Shown here in pieces: positions 1 to 8,206 of a stretch of 64,000 nt of DNA (its first letter is position 1; every line of letters begins with the position of its first letter). The position numbers and the translations under genes are program-made. The notes beneath the pieces were generated by a model, which saw only the letters and a program-made list of their open reading frames with translations, searched no databases and was not told the DNA's origin. The stretch comes from Bradyrhizobium canariense (GTDB taxonomy: Bacteria; Pseudomonadota; Alphaproteobacteria; Rhizobiales; Xanthobacteraceae), in NCBI RefSeq assembly GCF_018130465.1, contig NZ_JAFCKJ010000017.1:115036-179035 (forward strand). Reading direction: 5' to 3'.

Positions 1-2
1 GC

Positions 3-71
3 TCTTCGATCGTGCTCGACAGGCTGAAGGAAAGCACGCGGCTGCCGCTGAAGGAGCTGAAGGCTGGCTGA
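3..71 (+). CDS. C-terminal end of an unidentified protein (partial)
   Basis: The window opens inside a reading frame that runs from position 3 to a TGA at 69-71 and encodes 22 residues ending in LKELKAG. The frame has the third-position GC bias of the neighbouring genes, and the other two forward frames give less natural peptides. The fragment is too short to assign to a family. Confidence 0.3.
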   Translation, partial: SSIVLDRLKESTRLPLKELKAG

Positions 72-145
72 AATCGAGGGAACTACGGCATTCGCGCTCC
101 ACGTCCGATCTGCGATGATCCCGGCCAATCTGCGGAAACTCAGCC

Positions 146-457
146 ATGGCCCTCCAGCTTCGACCGAACTGTGAATATTGCGACCGCGACCTGCCGCCGA
201 ACGCGGCGGATGCGCGGATCTGCTCCTATGAATGCACGTTCTGTGCGGACTGCGTGGAGACGAAACTATCCAACGTCTGCCCGAACTGCGGCGGCGGTTT
301 TGCGCCGCGCCCAATAAGGCCAACGCGGGAATGGCGACCGGGCGTGTGCACGATCAAGCAGGCGCCGTCGGACAAGCGGGTGCATCTGAAGTACGGCCTG
401 GAGGACGTCGCGGCGCATTGCGCAAGAATACGCGACGTACCGCCGGAGAAGAGGTGA
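146..457 (+). CDS. DUF1272 family small zinc-ribbon-like protein
   Basis: This 103-residue protein opens with LRPNCEYCDRDLPP and continues with ICSYECTFCADC and CPNCGGGF. These four paired-cysteine motifs in the first 60 residues are the hallmark of DUF1272 proteins, and suggest one or two bound zinc ions. No function is established for the family. The C-terminal 40 residues lack cysteine pairs and are longer than in many homologues. The ATG at 146 has a GGAAA stretch about 9 bases upstream. The gene stands alone, between an unidentified gene and a palindromic repeat, and is convergent with fahA. Confidence 0.8.
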   Translation: MALQLRPNCEYCDRDLPPNAADARICSYECTFCADCVETKLSNVCPNCGGGFAPRPIRPTREWRPGVCTIKQAPSDKRVHLKYGLEDVAAHCARIRDVPPEKR

Positions 458-470
458 ACTGCCTCTCCGC

Positions 471-557
471 CGTCATTGCGAGCGAAGCGAAGCAATCCAG
501 ACTGTCTCCGAGGAAGCAGTCTGGATTGCTTCGTCGCAAGGGCTCCTCGCAATGACG
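471..557. repeat. Palindromic intergenic repeat, CGTCATTGCGAG family
   Basis: The left arm starts CGTCATTGCGAG at 471 and the right arm ends with its exact complement CTCGCAATGACG at 546-557. Between them GCAATCCAGACTG is answered by CAGTCTGGATTGC. The element can fold into a long hairpin between the convergent DUF1272 and fahA genes, so it may also end transcription from either side. Elements of this kind are common in Bradyrhizobium genomes (established knowledge). Confidence 0.75.
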
Positions 558-580
558 GAGAATGCAGAGAGAGCTCGGCC

Positions 581-1852
581 CTACTCCGCCGGCAAAATCG
601 TCCCCTCGACCTCGCCAAAGCCGACGCGATAGCTGCTGCCCTGGCACCAGCCGCGCATGACGAGGCTGTCGCCGTCTTCCAGGAACGACCGCTTGATGCC
701 GCCGGGCAATTCCACCGGCTCGGTGCCGTTCCAGCTGATCTCCAGCAGGCTGCCGCGCTGGTTCTTCTCCGGGCCGGAGATCGTACCGCTCCCCAAGAGA
801 TCTCCGACATTCATGGCGCAGCCGGAGGAGGCGTGGTGCATCAGCTGCTGCACCGACGACCAGTACATGTACCTGAAATTGGTGCGGCTGATACCGGCAG
901 GCGCGTTGGCTCCGGCGGCGCGCAAGGAGACGTCGAGTTCGAGATCGTAGTTCTGCGGCTTGCCCTGCCTGAGGTAATCGAGCGGCACCGGCTCCTGCTC
1001 CGGCCCTTTCAGCCGAAACGGCTCCAGCGCCTCACGCGTCACCACCCACGGACTGATCGAGGTCGCAAACGCCTTGGCGAGGAACGGGCCAAGCGGCACA
1101 TACTCCCATTGCTGGATGTCGCGCGCGCTCCAGTCGTTGAGCAGCACGAAGCCGAAGATCATCTCCTCGGCCTGTTGCTCCGTGAGCATGCCACCCATCG
1201 GCGAGGGCTGCCCGACCACGACGCCCATCTCCAGCTCGAAATCGAGCCGCTTGCAGGGCGCAAAGCTCGGCACCTCGACATTGGGCGGCTTCAGCTGCCC
1301 GCGCGGCCGCTTCACCTTGGTGCCCGACACCACGACCGTGGACGCGCGGCCGTTATAGCCGATCGGCATGTGCAGCCAGTTCGGCTGCAGCGCATTGTCC
1401 TTGCCGCGGAACATGACACCGACATTGGTGGCGTGCTCTTTCGACGAATAGAAATCGGTGTAGCCGGAGACCGCGAAAGGCAGATGCAGGTTCGCGTCCC
1501 GCATCGGGACCAAAGCCTGCTTGCGCAGCTCCTCGTTGTCGCGCAGCTCTGGATGATCGTGGCGCAACAGCTCGCTGATCCGCGCCCGCGTCTTCGCCCA
1601 GATCTTTGGCCCCAGCGCCATGAAGGGATTGAGCGACGGCGTCGCGAACACACCGAGCGGCCCGACATCGAGCCGGGAATCCTGCTCGAGCTCCCAGAGA
1701 TCGAGCACGTAATTGCCGATCGCCACGCCGACACGCGGCGTCGGATTGGCCGCGGTCGAGAACACGCCGTAAGGCAGGTTCTGGATCGGGAAGTCGGAGG
1801 CGAGATCGACGTCGATGAAGGAGCGGAGGCTGGGGTCGTTGGGGTGGGACAC
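581..1852 (-). CDS. fahA: Fumarylacetoacetase
   Basis: Cytosolic enzyme for the last step of tyrosine/homogentisate degradation, splitting fumarylacetoacetate into fumarate and acetoacetate. The 423-residue length fits the long eukaryotic-type family. Catalytic landmarks are visible: FYSSKEHATNVG around residues 134-144 (general-base His at about 140, preceded by a metal-binding Asp at about 133), the Glu pair in FELEMG at about 206/208, and Asp in LNDWSARD at about 240. I chose the GTG at 1852 because GGAGA lies 5 bases upstream and homologues begin close to SHPNDP. A longer frame to 1900 would run into an intergenic repeat. Last gene of the hmg operon, about 155 bp after hmgA. Confidence 0.95.
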   Translation of the reverse strand: MSHPNDPSLRSFIDVDLASDFPIQNLPYGVFSTAANPTPRVGVAIGNYVLDLWELEQDSRLDVGPLGVFATPSLNPFMALGPKIWAKTRARISELLRHDHPELRDNEELRKQALVPMRDANLHLPFAVSGYTDFYSSKEHATNVGVMFRGKDNALQPNWLHMPIGYNGRASTVVVSGTKVKRPRGQLKPPNVEVPSFAPCKRLDFELEMGVVVGQPSPMGGMLTEQQAEEMIFGFVLLNDWSARDIQQWEYVPLGPFLAKAFATSISPWVVTREALEPFRLKGPEQEPVPLDYLRQGKPQNYDLELDVSLRAAGANAPAGISRTNFRYMYWSSVQQLMHHASSGCAMNVGDLLGSGTISGPEKNQRGSLLEISWNGTEPVELPGGIKRSFLEDGDSLVMRGWCQGSSYRVGFGEVEGTILPAE

Positions 1853-1873
1853 GGGATTCTCCGAGCTCGAGAC

Positions 1874-1988
1874 CGTCATGGCCGGGCTTGTCCCGGCCAT
1901 CCACGATCTTTCTTCTGCACTTCAACACGTGGATGCCCGGGACATCTAGCGCGAAGGCGCGCTTCGCGCTTCTGCCCGGGCATGACGA
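1874..1988. repeat. Palindromic intergenic repeat between hmgA and fahA
   Basis: GTCATGGCCGGGCTTGTC at the left is answered by GCCCGGGCATGACGAC at the right, with a second internal pair (GGATGCCCGGGACAT and CGCGAAGGCGCGCTTCGCGCT). The element lies inside the operon, so it may fold in the mRNA between the hmgA and fahA coding regions. Confidence 0.7.
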
Positions 1989-2007
1989 CTGAGTAGGTGG
2001 CGTGGAG

Positions 2008-3354
2008 CTACGGCCGGTTCGGGTCGAACCGCTTCTCCAGTCCCTTCCAGCAATCCGCGTAGTCGTCCTGCAACGTCGCAGAATTCGCGGCGTGCGCGGT
2101 GACGCGCTGCGCGTAGCGGGTCTCGAACATGAAGGCCATGGTGCCGGTCAGCTTGACCGGCTTCAGCTCACCGTTGCTGGCGTGCTCGAAGGCATCGCGA
2201 TCGGGGCCGTGTGGCAGCATGCAATTGTGCAGGCTCATGCCGCCCGGCACGAAACCTTGCGGCTTGGCGTCGTAGACGCCGTAGATCAGGCCCATGAACT
2301 CGCTCATGATGTTCATGTGATACCAGGGCGGGCGGAAGGTGTTGTCGGCGACCATCCAACGTTCAGGGAAGATCACGAAATCGATATTCGCCGTGCCCGC
2401 GGTCTCCGACGGCGAGGTCAGCACGGTGAAGATCGAGGGATCGGGATGATCGAAGCCGATCGCGCCGACCGGCGAGAAGGCGCGCAGATCATATTTGTAC
2501 GGCGCGTAATTGCCGTGCCAGGCGACGACGTCGATCGGCGAGTGGGCGAGCTGCGTCTTGAACAACGACCCGCCCCATTTCACGAACAACTCGGTCGGTG
2601 TGTCCTTGTCCTCGTAGTGAGCGACCGGCGTCAGGAAGTCGCGGGCATTGGCGAGGCAATTGGCGCCGATCGGCCCGCGCTCCGGCAGAGTGAAGGCGCC
2701 GCCGTAGTTCTCGCAGAGATAGCCGCGCGCCGGTCCGCTCGGAATCTCCACCCTAAACTTGACGCCGCGTGGGATCACCACGATCTCGCCGGGCTCGGCG
2801 TCGATTCGGCCGAACTCGGTGACGATGCGAAGATTGCCCTGCTGCAGCACGAACATCAGCTCGCCGTCGGCATTGTAGAAGTGCTGGTCCACCATCGACT
2901 TGGTGATGAGATAGACATGGGCGGCCATGCCGGCCTGGGTGTTGACGTCGCCGGCGGTGGTCATGGTCTGCACGCCCTGGAGGAAAGTCATGTCCTCCTT
3001 CGGGATCGGCGCCGGATCCCAGCGCAACTGCGCGATCGGCAGATCGTGTTCATGGCACGGTGCCGAACGCCACAGGCCGTCGCCGGCCTTCTCGAAACGG
3101 CCCGAATGTTTCACCGACGGGCGAATGCGATAGAGCCATGAGCGCTCATTGCTGCCGCGCGGCGCCGTGAAAGGAGAGCCGGAGAGCTGCTCGGCATAGA
3201 GGCCATAGGCGCAACGCTGCGGCGAATTGCGCCCGATCGGCAGCGCGCCCGGCAGCGCCTCGGTCTCAAAGCTGTTGCCGAAGCCGGACATATAGCCCGG
3301 CGTGACCTGGGCCGTGCTGCGAATGATCTGATCGGGCGAGGTATTGATGTTCAT
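2008..3354 (-). CDS. hmgA: Homogentisate 1,2-dioxygenase
   Basis: Non-haem Fe(II) ring-cleaving dioxygenase that converts homogentisate to maleylacetoacetate. The 448 residues match the family length. Near the C terminus the motif [12 protein letters not shown] carries the His and Glu iron ligands, and NCMLPHGPD carries the second His. The N-terminal [21 protein letters not shown] is also diagnostic. The ATG at 3354 is preceded by a strong GGAGGAGG ribosome site. It lies 2 bases after the stop of the upstream metallo-hydrolase gene, so translation is probably coupled. It supplies the substrate chain for FahA. The maleylacetoacetate isomerase (maiA) expected between the two steps is absent from this operon. 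Confidence 0.97.
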   Translation of the reverse strand: MNINTSPDQIIRSTAQVTPGYMSGFGNSFETEALPGALPIGRNSPQRCAYGLYAEQLSGSPFTAPRGSNERSWLYRIRPSVKHSGRFEKAGDGLWRSAPCHEHDLPIAQLRWDPAPIPKEDMTFLQGVQTMTTAGDVNTQAGMAAHVYLITKSMVDQHFYNADGELMFVLQQGNLRIVTEFGRIDAEPGEIVVIPRGVKFRVEIPSGPARGYLCENYGGAFTLPERGPIGANCLANARDFLTPVAHYEDKDTPTELFVKWGGSLFKTQLAHSPIDVVAWHGNYAPYKYDLRAFSPVGAIGFDHPDPSIFTVLTSPSETAGTANIDFVIFPERWMVADNTFRPPWYHMNIMSEFMGLIYGVYDAKPQGFVPGGMSLHNCMLPHGPDRDAFEHASNGELKPVKLTGTMAFMFETRYAQRVTAHAANSATLQDDYADCWKGLEKRFDPNRP

Positions 3355-3356
3355 GA

Positions 3357-4313
3357 CTATCCTCCTCCTTGCAGGGCGGCCCACATCTCCTGGTCGCGTT
3401 TGTCAGTCCAGATCACGGGGTCGTCGATCCCCGACGCCTCGTCATAGGCGCGCGACACGTTGAACGGCAGACAGTGCTCGTAGATGGCGAAGCTTTGGAA
3501 TTTGGGATCCATGACCTCGCGCGTCGCGGCCATCGATTCCTTCAGCGTGCGGCCCTTGGCGACCGAGATTTCAGCGGCGCCATAGAGCGAGGTAACGAAG
3601 TCGCGTGTCATCGCGATGGCTTCGCGCACCGTGGCGACACCCTTCAGCGCATCGCCGCGGCCCGGCGCGATCGCCTTGGGATTGAAGTTGCGGATTTCGT
3701 TCAGCGTCAGCGGCCATTCGCGCAAGTGCGCGTCGCCGCAATAGCAGGCCGAGTGGTATTCGATCAGGTCACCGGAGAACATCACCTCGGCATCGGGCAC
3801 CCAGGCGACGATGTCGCCCGAGGTGTGGCCGGCGCCAAGCTGCATCAGGCGCACCTCGCGCTTGCCGAGATAGATCGACATCTCGCCTTCGAAGGTCAGC
3901 GTCGGCCAGGTCAGGCCGGGAATGCTCGATGCGTCCTGGAACAGCCGCGGGAAGCGGCCATACTCGGAATCCCAATCCTGCTGGCCACGCTCCTCGATCA
4001 GGCGATAGGTCTCCTGCGAGGCGACGATGCCTTGCGCCTTGTAGGCGGAGGCACCGAGCACACGCACGGCGTGATAATGCGACAGCACAACATATTTGAG
4101 CGGCTTGTCGGTGACGGTACGGACGCGCTCGATCACCTTGCCCGCCATCGCCGGCGTCGACTGCGCGTCGAACACCAGGCAGCCGTCGTCGCCGACGATG
4201 ATCGCGGTGTTCGGATCGCCCTCCGCGGTGAAGGCGTAGAGATCGGTGCCAATCTCGGAGAAGGTGATCTTCTTCTCGGCGAGATCGCCGGTGGATGCGA
4301 AGTTCTTCGCCAT
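3357..4313 (-). CDS. Metallo-beta-lactamase-fold protein with degenerate metal site
   Basis: A 318-residue protein with the metallo-hydrolase layout: [17 protein letters not shown], then [19 protein letters not shown] and MFSGDLIEY. The metal site is not canonical. The expected HxHxDH reads HYHAVR at residues 79-84, so the third Asp and fourth His positions are Val and Arg. The late PGHG-type histidine is Arg in PGRGD (about 219). His 163 and Asp 182 remain. It probably binds fewer metals or acts without hydrolysis. It lies between the DUF2783 gene and hmgA on one transcript, with GAGG 8 bases before the ATG. Its reaction is unknown; a role tied to the homogentisate pathway is inferred from position only. 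Confidence 0.85.
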   Translation of the reverse strand: MAKNFASTGDLAEKKITFSEIGTDLYAFTAEGDPNTAIIVGDDGCLVFDAQSTPAMAGKVIERVRTVTDKPLKYVVLSHYHAVRVLGASAYKAQGIVASQETYRLIEERGQQDWDSEYGRFPRLFQDASSIPGLTWPTLTFEGEMSIYLGKREVRLMQLGAGHTSGDIVAWVPDAEVMFSGDLIEYHSACYCGDAHLREWPLTLNEIRNFNPKAIAPGRGDALKGVATVREAIAMTRDFVTSLYGAAEISVAKGRTLKESMAATREVMDPKFQSFAIYEHCLPFNVSRAYDEASGIDDPVIWTDKRDQEMWAALQGGG

Positions 4314-4337
4314 CAGTTCATCCTCAAGTCTTTGGGG

Positions 4338-4580
4338 TTATTGTTGTTGCTGTTGCTGTTGCTGTCGCTGTTGCTGCTGCTGGCCGTCGATCATGCGCCG
4401 CTTGGCGAGGACGATCGCGTCCCGCAGCACGTCGATATCACCGATATGGTTGGCGAGGATCAGCACCAGCGCCGCGTCGAAGTCGGCGCTTTGCTCGTCG
4501 GTGAAGCCACGATGCGCCTCGACGATGGCGCGAAAGGCGTCGTCAGGCCGCGCGAAATTGGAGCTGGTTGAGAGCGGCAT
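4338..4580 (-). CDS. DUF2783 family protein with polyglutamine tail
   Basis: This 80-residue protein resembles the small DUF2783 family found beside aromatic-degradation genes. The conserved part is DAFRAIVEAHRGFTDEQSADFDAALVLILANHIGDI, followed by a helical segment. It ends in 5 Gln, one Arg and 8 Gln before the stop, encoded by a CAG/CAA trinucleotide run. I chose the ATG at 4580 because GAGGA sits 5 bases upstream; an in-frame TTG at 4592 would overlap that site. The gene begins 13 bases after the monooxygenase stop and ends 24 bases before the metallo-hydrolase start, so all share a transcript. It might be a small partner of the monooxygenase (inference). Confidence 0.8.
   Translation of the reverse strand: MPLSTSSNFARPDDAFRAIVEAHRGFTDEQSADFDAALVLILANHIGDIDVLRDAIVLAKRRMIDGQQQQQRQQQQQQQQ
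4341..4382 (-). repeat. CAG/CAA trinucleotide run encoding polyglutamine
   Basis: Fourteen codons at the 3' end of the DUF2783 gene are all CAG or CAA, apart from one CGA. Read on the plus strand this is a TTG/CTG run. Such tracts change length by slippage, so the tail is likely to vary between strains. Confidence 0.9.
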
Positions 4581-4593
4581 GCTAATCCTCAAT

Positions 4594-6234
4594 TCAAGCC
4601 AATCTTCGATTCAAGCCTTGCGCCCGCGACAGCGCGGCCGCGATCGCCTCGCGCGTCGGATGGCGAAAGCGCGCCGCAACATAGCCATCGGGCCTGAGCA
4701 GATAGGCTGAATCAGGCTCGGCGCCATAGCGCTTTGCGACAAGGCCTGAGGGATCGGCAAGCCCGCCCTCACCGCCGATGCGAATATCCTTCACGCCTTC
4801 GGGCGCATCGATCGCCGCGCCATTGCTGAACGACAGCAAGGTGAAGTCCGTTCCATCCTTGCGGAACGCATCCGTCAAATAGGCTTGCTCGCCCGCGCGC
4901 GTCGCAACGGGGGCGTCGAGCATCGAACAACCGGGGAGCGGTCCACCGCGCCACGCATCCGCATCGGGCGATGACAGCGGCGAGTCATAGCTGCACGGCA
5001 CCGAGAGCCGCCCGCCATTGACCATGCGCTTGCCGAACTCCGTTTCCTTGGCCAGCGACAGCACTGCCTTGCGCAGCCGCGCTTCCTGATGCGAGTTCGG
5101 TGCCATGAAATCGGTCGAGCGGGTGGATTCGCGGATGTTCTCGTCGGCAGCCAGACTGCGCTCGACATGATAACTCTCGAGCAGGCTCGCGGGTGAAGCG
5201 CCGCGCAGCACGCGGTCGAGCTTCCACGAGAGGTTTTCGGCGTCCTCGAGTCCCGAATTGGCGCCGCGCGCGCCGAAGGGCGAGACTTGGTGCGCGGAAT
5301 CTCCCGCGAAGATCACGCGGCCATGGACGAAGCGGTCCATCCGCCGGCACTGGAATTTGTAGAGCGAGATCCACTCGAACTCGAACTTGTCATGGCCGAG
5401 CATGCGCGCAATCCGCGGCCGCACGTTCTCGGGCTTCTTCTCGACGATGGGGTCGGCATAGCGATTGAGCTGGAGGTCGATGCGCCAGACATCGTCCGGT
5501 TGCCGGTGCAACAGGGCCGAACGCCCCGCATGAAACGGCGGATCGAACCAGAACCAGCGCTCGGTCGGGAATTCCGCGGTCATCTTGACGTCGGCGATCA
5601 GGAACTGGTCCTCGAATACCTGTCCCGCGAAGTCGGCGCCGACCATTTGCCGCAGCGAGGAGCGCGCGCCGTCGCAGGCGACGACATATTGCGCGTGCAG
5701 GCGATAGGCGCCCTCCGGCGTCTCGATCGTCAGCGCGACGGAATCGTTGCGGCTCTCCAGCGCCGTCACCTTGTTGCGCCAGCGCAGGTTGATCTCGGGC
5801 AGATCGCTGATGCGGTCGACCAGATAGGCTTCGGCGTAATACTGCTGGAGATTGATGAAGGCCGGCCGTTTGTGACCGTCGTCCGGCAGCAGATTGAACT
5901 GGTAGAGCTGCTGCTCGCCGTGGAAGATGCGGCCGACGCTCCAGACCACGCCCTTGTCGACCATGCGGTCGCCGACGCCGAGCCGGTCCCAATATTCCAG
6001 CGAACGTTTCGAGAAGCAGATCGCGCGGGAGCCCTCTCCGATGCGGTCTGCGTCATCCAGAAGGACGACGCGCTGGCCGCGCTGGGCAAGGTCGATTGCC
6101 AGCGACAGCCCGACCGGGCCCGCGCCGACGACCACCACTGGATGCTCGGCCGTGCTCTGGCCGGGACGATCCTGATCGGGGTGGCGGCGATAGCCGAACT
6201 GGGTTTTGGCCTGATGCGTATCGGCCTTCGCCAT
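4594..6234 (-). CDS. FAD-dependent aromatic monooxygenase (MhpA/PheA-like)
   Basis: A 546-residue class A flavoprotein hydroxylase. The FAD ADP-binding motif VVVVGAGPVGLSLA lies at about 33-46, the DG motif VACDGARSSLR near 195, and the GD motif VIFAGDSAHQVSPFGARGANSG near 315-335. A C-terminal thioredoxin-like region follows. This layout matches hydroxylases such as 3-(3-hydroxyphenyl)propionate hydroxylase. As first gene of an operon that ends in hmgA and fahA, it may ortho-hydroxylate a meta- or para-hydroxylated phenylacetate-type acid to homogentisate or a close analogue (inference). The ATG at 6234 has GAGG 7 bases upstream. It is divergent from a MarR regulator, with a 20-bp palindrome between. 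Confidence 0.88.
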   Translation of the reverse strand: MAKADTHQAKTQFGYRRHPDQDRPGQSTAEHPVVVVGAGPVGLSLAIDLAQRGQRVVLLDDADRIGEGSRAICFSKRSLEYWDRLGVGDRMVDKGVVWSVGRIFHGEQQLYQFNLLPDDGHKRPAFINLQQYYAEAYLVDRISDLPEINLRWRNKVTALESRNDSVALTIETPEGAYRLHAQYVVACDGARSSLRQMVGADFAGQVFEDQFLIADVKMTAEFPTERWFWFDPPFHAGRSALLHRQPDDVWRIDLQLNRYADPIVEKKPENVRPRIARMLGHDKFEFEWISLYKFQCRRMDRFVHGRVIFAGDSAHQVSPFGARGANSGLEDAENLSWKLDRVLRGASPASLLESYHVERSLAADENIRESTRSTDFMAPNSHQEARLRKAVLSLAKETEFGKRMVNGGRLSVPCSYDSPLSSPDADAWRGGPLPGCSMLDAPVATRAGEQAYLTDAFRKDGTDFTLLSFSNGAAIDAPEGVKDIRIGGEGGLADPSGLVAKRYGAEPDSAYLLRPDGYVAARFRHPTREAIAAALSRAQGLNRRLA

Positions 6235-6276
6235 GCGCTAACCTCGGCTCTGGTCAGGAGGGGCCTGATCTGCTAG

Positions 6277-6296
6277 ATAGTCTCACGTGCAACTAT
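6277..6296. promoter_or_regulatory. Palindromic operator candidate for the MarR regulator
   Basis: ATAGT at 6277-6281 and ACTAT at 6292-6296 are exact complements centred on the palindrome CACGTG at 6284-6289. Sixteen of 20 bases are symmetric. It sits in the 110-bp divergent region, 43 bp from the monooxygenase ATG and 48 bp from the MarR start. MarR dimers bind such 16-20 bp palindromes, so this is the likely operator for both transcripts. Confidence 0.6.
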
Positions 6297-6344
6297 TTTG
6301 GACCGGAGCCGGCCGGCCGTCAACCGGAATTCGGAGCGCTCTCC

Positions 6345-6887
6345 TTGGCGAGGACATCCAGCGACATCGCGCTGAAGACACGCGAGGCCGATGAGGCTTC
6401 ACCGCGGCCAAAAACACGGCTCGACCTGTTCAAGTTCGTGCCGTTCCGCCTCAACCGGCTCGCGGCGGAAGTCAGCGCCGCGCTTTCGGTCGAATATCAG
6501 GAACGTCACGGCCTCGACATCCCGGCCTGGCGCGTGATCGCGACGCTCGGCTTCCGCAACGATGCCTGCAGCGCGCAGTACGTCGCGCAATGCACCCGCA
6601 CCCACAAGTCCACCATCAGCCGCGCGGTGACCATGTTGCTGCACCAGGCCTTGATCGAGCGCGTCGAGAACGAAGCCGACCGCCGCGAATTCCGCCTGCG
6701 ACTGACAAGGAAAGGTCGCACGCTCTACGAGGAGCTGTTTCCGCAATTGCTGCGGCGGGAAGACGAGATCCTCGCCTGCCTCTCCGCACAGGAGCGCAAA
6801 CAGCTATCGACGCTGCTCGGCAAGGTCGAGCAGAGCCTCGAACTGATCCAGACCAGCGAAGAGGCCGACGCCAAGCAGGCGTATTGA
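6345..6887 (+). CDS. MarR family transcriptional regulator of the hmg operon
   Basis: This protein of about 180 residues carries a MarR winged helix: RVIATLGFRNDACSAQYVAQCTRTHKSTISRAVTMLLHQALIERV (helix-turn-helix), then the wing ADRREFRLRLTRKGRTLYEEL. A C-terminal dimerisation helix follows. No ATG lies close to the conserved domain. I chose the TTG at 6345 because GGAG is 8 bases upstream, and a longer reading would run back into the divergent monooxygenase gene. MarR proteins usually repress and release DNA when a phenolic ligand binds. Here the ligand is probably a substrate or intermediate of the adjacent operon (inference). Confidence 0.85.
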   Translation: MARTSSDIALKTREADEASPRPKTRLDLFKFVPFRLNRLAAEVSAALSVEYQERHGLDIPAWRVIATLGFRNDACSAQYVAQCTRTHKSTISRAVTMLLHQALIERVENEADRREFRLRLTRKGRTLYEELFPQLLRREDEILACLSAQERKQLSTLLGKVEQSLELIQTSEEADAKQAY

Positions 6888-6896
6888 ACTCTCACC

Positions 6897-7013
6897 CCTC
6901 ATGGTGAGGAGGCGCGCAAGCGCCGTCTCGAACCATGAAGGCCCCGCTGCTGCAACATCTCCGCCTGCATCCTTCGAGACGCGCGCGAAGGGCGCGCTCC
7001 TCAGGATGAGGGT
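6897..7013. repeat. Palindromic intergenic repeat, CTCATGGTGAGGAG family
   Basis: CCTCATGGTGAGGAG with CGTCTCGAACCATGAAGGCC at the left is mirrored by CATCCTTCGAGACGC and CTCCTCAGGATGAGG at the right. It lies between the convergent MarR and lactonase-like genes. A second member of the family is at 36990-37108. Confidence 0.75.
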
Positions 7014-7025
7014 CTGGCACTTACG

Positions 7026-7832
7026 CTATTTCGCAAACGACCGCGACGGCGGCAGATGCAGCGCCCAGGCGTCGACCTTGTCGCTGGCGCGCGGATAAAT
7101 CTCGGTCACGATCGGATCGTGGCCGGGAATGAACCGGTCAGGATGGCCGGCGAGACGCTCGATCATCTCCCAGCCCTGCGCCATGTCGCCGACATTGTAG
7201 ACGATCGGAAACGGGCTCCTGCGCTGGAGATTGGCGTAATAATGCGCGGCGTCGGACGCAAGCACCACCGGCCCGCGCGTAGTCTCGACCCTCACCACCT
7301 GCAAGCCGTCGGAATGGCCGCCGACGCGGTGCACGGTGACGCCGGGCGCGACCTCGCCGTCACCCGAATAGAAATTGACGCGCTCGCCATAAACATGGCG
7401 GACCATCTGGGTGACGTGCTCGACCGAGAACGGATGTCGCAGCAGTCCGTTGCACATGCAGCGCCCCGTCGCATAAGCCATCTCGCGTTCCTGGAGATGG
7501 AAGCGCGCGTTCGCGAAGCGGTCGAGGTTGCCGGCATGGTCGTAATGCAGATGCGTCACGATGATGTCGCGAATGCTCGATGCCGCGACACCAAAGCGCT
7601 CCAGCGCGTCGACCGGATTGAGCGTCAGCTTGCGCGCCCGCAAGCCCGCCTCCTCGGCATTGAAGCCGGTATCGACCAGGATGTCGCGGCCGTTGCCGCG
7701 GATCAGCCAGACGAAATAGTCGAGATCCTGCGCCGCGCTGTCATGCGGGTCGGGCGCGAGGAAGTTCATATTGGGGGTGCGCGGCGACATCGTCGCATAG
7801 CGCAATGCGTAGATTTCGTAGGCGTTTCCCAT
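7026..7832 (-). CDS. Metallo-beta-lactamase-fold hydrolase, N-acyl-homoserine-lactonase-like
   Basis: This 268-residue protein has a complete two-metal site: HLHYDHAGN (His 94, His 96, Asp 98, His 99), GGHSDGLQ, SDAAHYY and IPGHDP. The order, the spacing and the DYFVWLIRGNGRDILVDTGF start resemble the AttM/AiiB-type lactonase branch, so a lactone ring is a likely substrate. The exact substrate cannot be read from sequence. No signal peptide is seen, so it should be cytosolic. It stands alone between a repeat and a long divergent promoter region carrying a perfect CRP-type site. Confidence 0.85.
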   Translation of the reverse strand: MGNAYEIYALRYATMSPRTPNMNFLAPDPHDSAAQDLDYFVWLIRGNGRDILVDTGFNAEEAGLRARKLTLNPVDALERFGVAASSIRDIIVTHLHYDHAGNLDRFANARFHLQEREMAYATGRCMCNGLLRHPFSVEHVTQMVRHVYGERVNFYSGDGEVAPGVTVHRVGGHSDGLQVVRVETTRGPVVLASDAAHYYANLQRRSPFPIVYNVGDMAQGWEMIERLAGHPDRFIPGHDPIVTEIYPRASDKVDAWALHLPPSRSFAK

Positions 7833-7943
7833 GGCTTTGATCTTGCTCTTTTTCTGGGTGGACCTTCAGGGGCGATCAATCGCACCAAGCCATCGTCCGC
7901 CGCAAAGGTCAAACACCGGAGGTTGCGAAGGACGCCAGTCCGC

Positions 7944-7963
7944 AATGTGAGATCAATCACATT
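7944..7963. promoter_or_regulatory. Perfect CRP-type binding site in the 374-bp gap between divergent genes
   Basis: AATGTGA at 7944-7950 and TCACATT at 7957-7963 are exact complements around GATCAA, matching the TGTGA-N6-TCACA consensus. The site is 111 bp upstream of the lactonase-like start (7832) and about 244 bp upstream of the pseudo-caspase start (8207). The window encodes a Crp-type protein with the matching recognition helix (14838-15512). The rest of the gap 7833-8206 shows no gene. Confidence 0.6.
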
Positions 7964-8206
7964 CTTGTCGCCATGACTGCCCTAACATGCAGTCACAATG
8001 GCAACCAGAATGCATCGCGTGCAACCGTGACCGCCCGTTTATTCCCCCCTCAACGTGCCCACGCGTCGCGGTCAATTGTCGCGATAGCGCCGAATCTGCA
8101 TCCGGTTGACGCCCCCCTTCCCCGGTTTGATAATGCACATTGCGTAAGTTAAGGTCGCCGCGGCGCAAGCTGGAAACGGCGCCTTTTTGGCTGGATCGCG
8201 CTGATT

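Noticed and set aside
1853-1900. Extended N terminus for FahA (MAGTSPAMTVSSSEN)
   Set aside because: Encoded by the edge of a repeat element, and the internal GTG has a good ribosome site and fits homologues.
476-1996. A 506-codon plus-strand frame opposite fahA
   Set aside because: Antisense shadow of a well-supported enzyme; it also runs through two palindromic repeats.
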